Positions 5,528 to 6,260 of a DNA stretch of 6,260 bases are shown here, piece by piece (position 1 is the first letter of the stretch; each line of letters starts with the position of its first letter). The position numbers were made by a program, and so were the translations under genes. Origin of the DNA: Trichodesmium sp. jk18x7bins.61 (GTDB lineage Bacteria > Cyanobacteriota > Cyanobacteriia > Cyanobacteriales > Microcoleaceae); NCBI GenBank assembly GCA_022822685.1, contig JAJEAQ010000407.1:1-6260 (forward strand), written 5' to 3'. Under the pieces are notes generated by a model. That model was not told where the DNA came from. It ran no database searches and worked only from the letters and a program-made list of their open reading frames with translations.

Positions 5528-5532
5528 CCTCC
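5528..5532 (-). promoter_or_regulatory. Shine-Dalgarno GGAGG that decides the FKBP start
   Basis: GGAGG on the minus strand has ideal spacing (7 bases) to the TTG at 5520. It is only 1 base from the TTG at 5526 and 19 from the ATG at 5508. It is the best ribosome site among the genes in this window. Confidence 0.7.
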
Positions 5533-5586
5533 ACAAAACTTGAAAATTCAAAATAAGATTACTATTTTAGCTTCCTCCAATACAAG

Positions 5587-5913
5587 TCAACGCCAGTTGC
5601 GATTTTCCAAATCTCGCACTTTACGCTCCAAACGGTCCAAACGCCCTAGCAATTCGTCCACTTCTGATTGACGAGCAACTCCCATATCCTCCATCACATT
5701 ACGCATTTGTCGCTGCATCTGCTCTTCCCAATTTCCCTGTTCTGACCTAAACTGCTGCATTATATCATCAACAAAGGTTTTAGCTTGGTCTGAATTAATA
5801 GTACCATCTTGAACCCATTGGTTAGTTACTTCCTGTATCTTTTCGGCTACTAGGGAAGTTGTGCCAATGCCAATCATTAGAAGTTGTTTTAGTAGATTTT
5901 CAGTATTATTCAT
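5587..5913 (-). CDS. Phasin-like small coiled-coil protein
   Basis: This 108-residue protein matches the form of the small phasin-family proteins widespread in cyanobacteria. The N-terminal helix has a hydrophobic stretch LLKQLLMIGIGTTSLVAEKI (about 7-26), followed by the region VTNQWVQDGTINSDQAKTFV. The C-terminal half is rich in Gln, Glu and Arg, and residues about 84-105 (VDELLGRLDRLERKVRDLE) form a clear coiled coil. Phasins bind polyhydroxyalkanoate granules. Whether this small type does so is unknown, and it may only be a helical bundle or scaffold. The ATG at 5913 is preceded by a weak GAGA about 9 bases upstream. It is the first gene of a probable pair with the FKBP gene. It diverges from the zinc-ribbon gene across 107 bp. 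Confidence 0.85.
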   Translation of the reverse strand: MNNTENLLKQLLMIGIGTTSLVAEKIQEVTNQWVQDGTINSDQAKTFVDDIMQQFRSEQGNWEEQMQRQMRNVMEDMGVARQSEVDELLGRLDRLERKVRDLENRNWR

Positions 5914-6020
5914 ATTTATTTCTCATTCTAGATATGGATAGGCAATTAACTTAAATTTAGCTACAAATTAAAACATAGATTGAAGCAGTTATTAAACTTA
6001 ATATATATAACATAATCAAA
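5914..6020. promoter_or_regulatory. Divergent promoter region, phasin-like gene / zinc-ribbon gene
   Basis: This 107-bp, very AT-rich spacer must serve both divergent genes. For the plus-strand gene, TTGAAG at 5980-5985 and TATATA at 6002-6007 or 6004-6009 give 16- or 18-base spacing, a passable sigma-70-type promoter with a very short leader. For the minus-strand gene no element stands out from the AT background. Confidence 0.35.
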
Positions 6021-6260
6021 ATGTTAAATTGTCCTCGTTGTCATTAACCAATTGATAGTCAAGCGATCACTTGCCCCCACTGTCGATTTTCTTTGAAAGC
6101 TTTTGGCCATCCATGGATTCCCCTTTATCATACCGAAGGAGAAGAATATTTACGTCAGAGTTGCATTTATCATTTTGATAATACATGTAACTTTCCCCAG
6201 CGTCCCTATGCTAAAAATTGTACTCTTTACCACAATCAGTCTGAGCCACTTGTACCACCC
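6021..6260 (+). pseudogene. Zinc-ribbon/CCCH-like Cys-rich protein gene, interrupted by TAA at codon 9
   Basis: From the ATG at 6021 the frame reads MLNCPRCH, then TAA at 6045-6047, and then stays open for the remaining 71 codons to the window edge. The downstream part is clearly coding: PIDSQAITCPHCRFSLKAF completes a CxxC...CxxC zinc ribbon (Cys4, Cys7, Cys18, Cys21). Next comes CIYHFDNTCNFPQRPYAKNC, then TLYH, a Cys/His-rich segment (Cys48, Cys56, Cys67, His71) with C-x7-C-x10-C-x3-H spacing. I recognise this as a small cyanobacterial zinc-ribbon protein type of unknown function. The position of the stop, after CPRCH and before PI, suggests an original Gln codon CAA changed to TAA. No ATG follows in frame. 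Possible readings are a recent pseudogene, a sequence error, or read-through. The C-terminus lies outside the window. Confidence 0.7.

Noticed and set aside
5483..5671. Plus-strand open frame of 62 codons
   Set aside because: It is antisense to the ends of the FKBP and phasin-like genes and is of low complexity.

Overview
This AT-rich window most likely comes from a filamentous cyanobacterium. The evidence is cyanobacterial-type MreB, MreC and MreD, a membrane-anchored FKBP, a phasin-like protein, two GCGATCGC (HIP1) palindromes, and very large gene-free gaps full of small repeats. The low coding density and AT content recall the Trichodesmium/Okeania group, but that assignment is an inference. 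No sequence search was possible.

Layout. Positions 1-2783 hold the cell-shape cluster, all on the minus strand and read in the order mreB (1746-2783), mreC (542-1297), mreD (1-242, truncated by the window edge). The gene order is the classical one, but the genes are 448 and 299 bp apart instead of being packed. The mreB-mreC gap contains a HIP1 site, a pair of imperfect inverted arms and a protein-like remnant frame. MreB filaments, the membrane-anchored coiled-coil protein MreC and the integral membrane protein MreD work together to guide lateral peptidoglycan synthesis.

Positions 2784-4944 (about 2.16 kb) contain no convincing gene. They hold a mosaic of hairpins and repeats: an 11-bp perfect stem with a GCGA tetraloop at 3700-3725, a TGGGTT/AACCCA repeat at 3929-3977, a 121-bp MITE-like element with imperfect terminal inverted repeats and a perfect 8-bp target duplication (4021-4157), a nested hairpin at 4673-4726, and a family of palindromes sharing TTCAGTGTG.

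Positions 4945-5913 hold a probable two-gene minus-strand operon: a small phasin-like coiled-coil protein, then, 66 bp downstream, an FKBP-type prolyl isomerase with an N-terminal membrane anchor. Its start is best placed at a TTG codon (5520) behind a clear GGAGG. Across a 107-bp divergent spacer, a cysteine-rich zinc-ribbon gene starts at 6021 on the plus strand and runs off the window. Its frame is interrupted by a TAA at codon 9, exactly where a one-base change from CAA (Gln) would explain it.

The most interesting items are the small transposon-like element inserted into a palindrome, the nonsense-interrupted zinc-ribbon gene, and the repeat-dense region between mreB and the FKBP gene.
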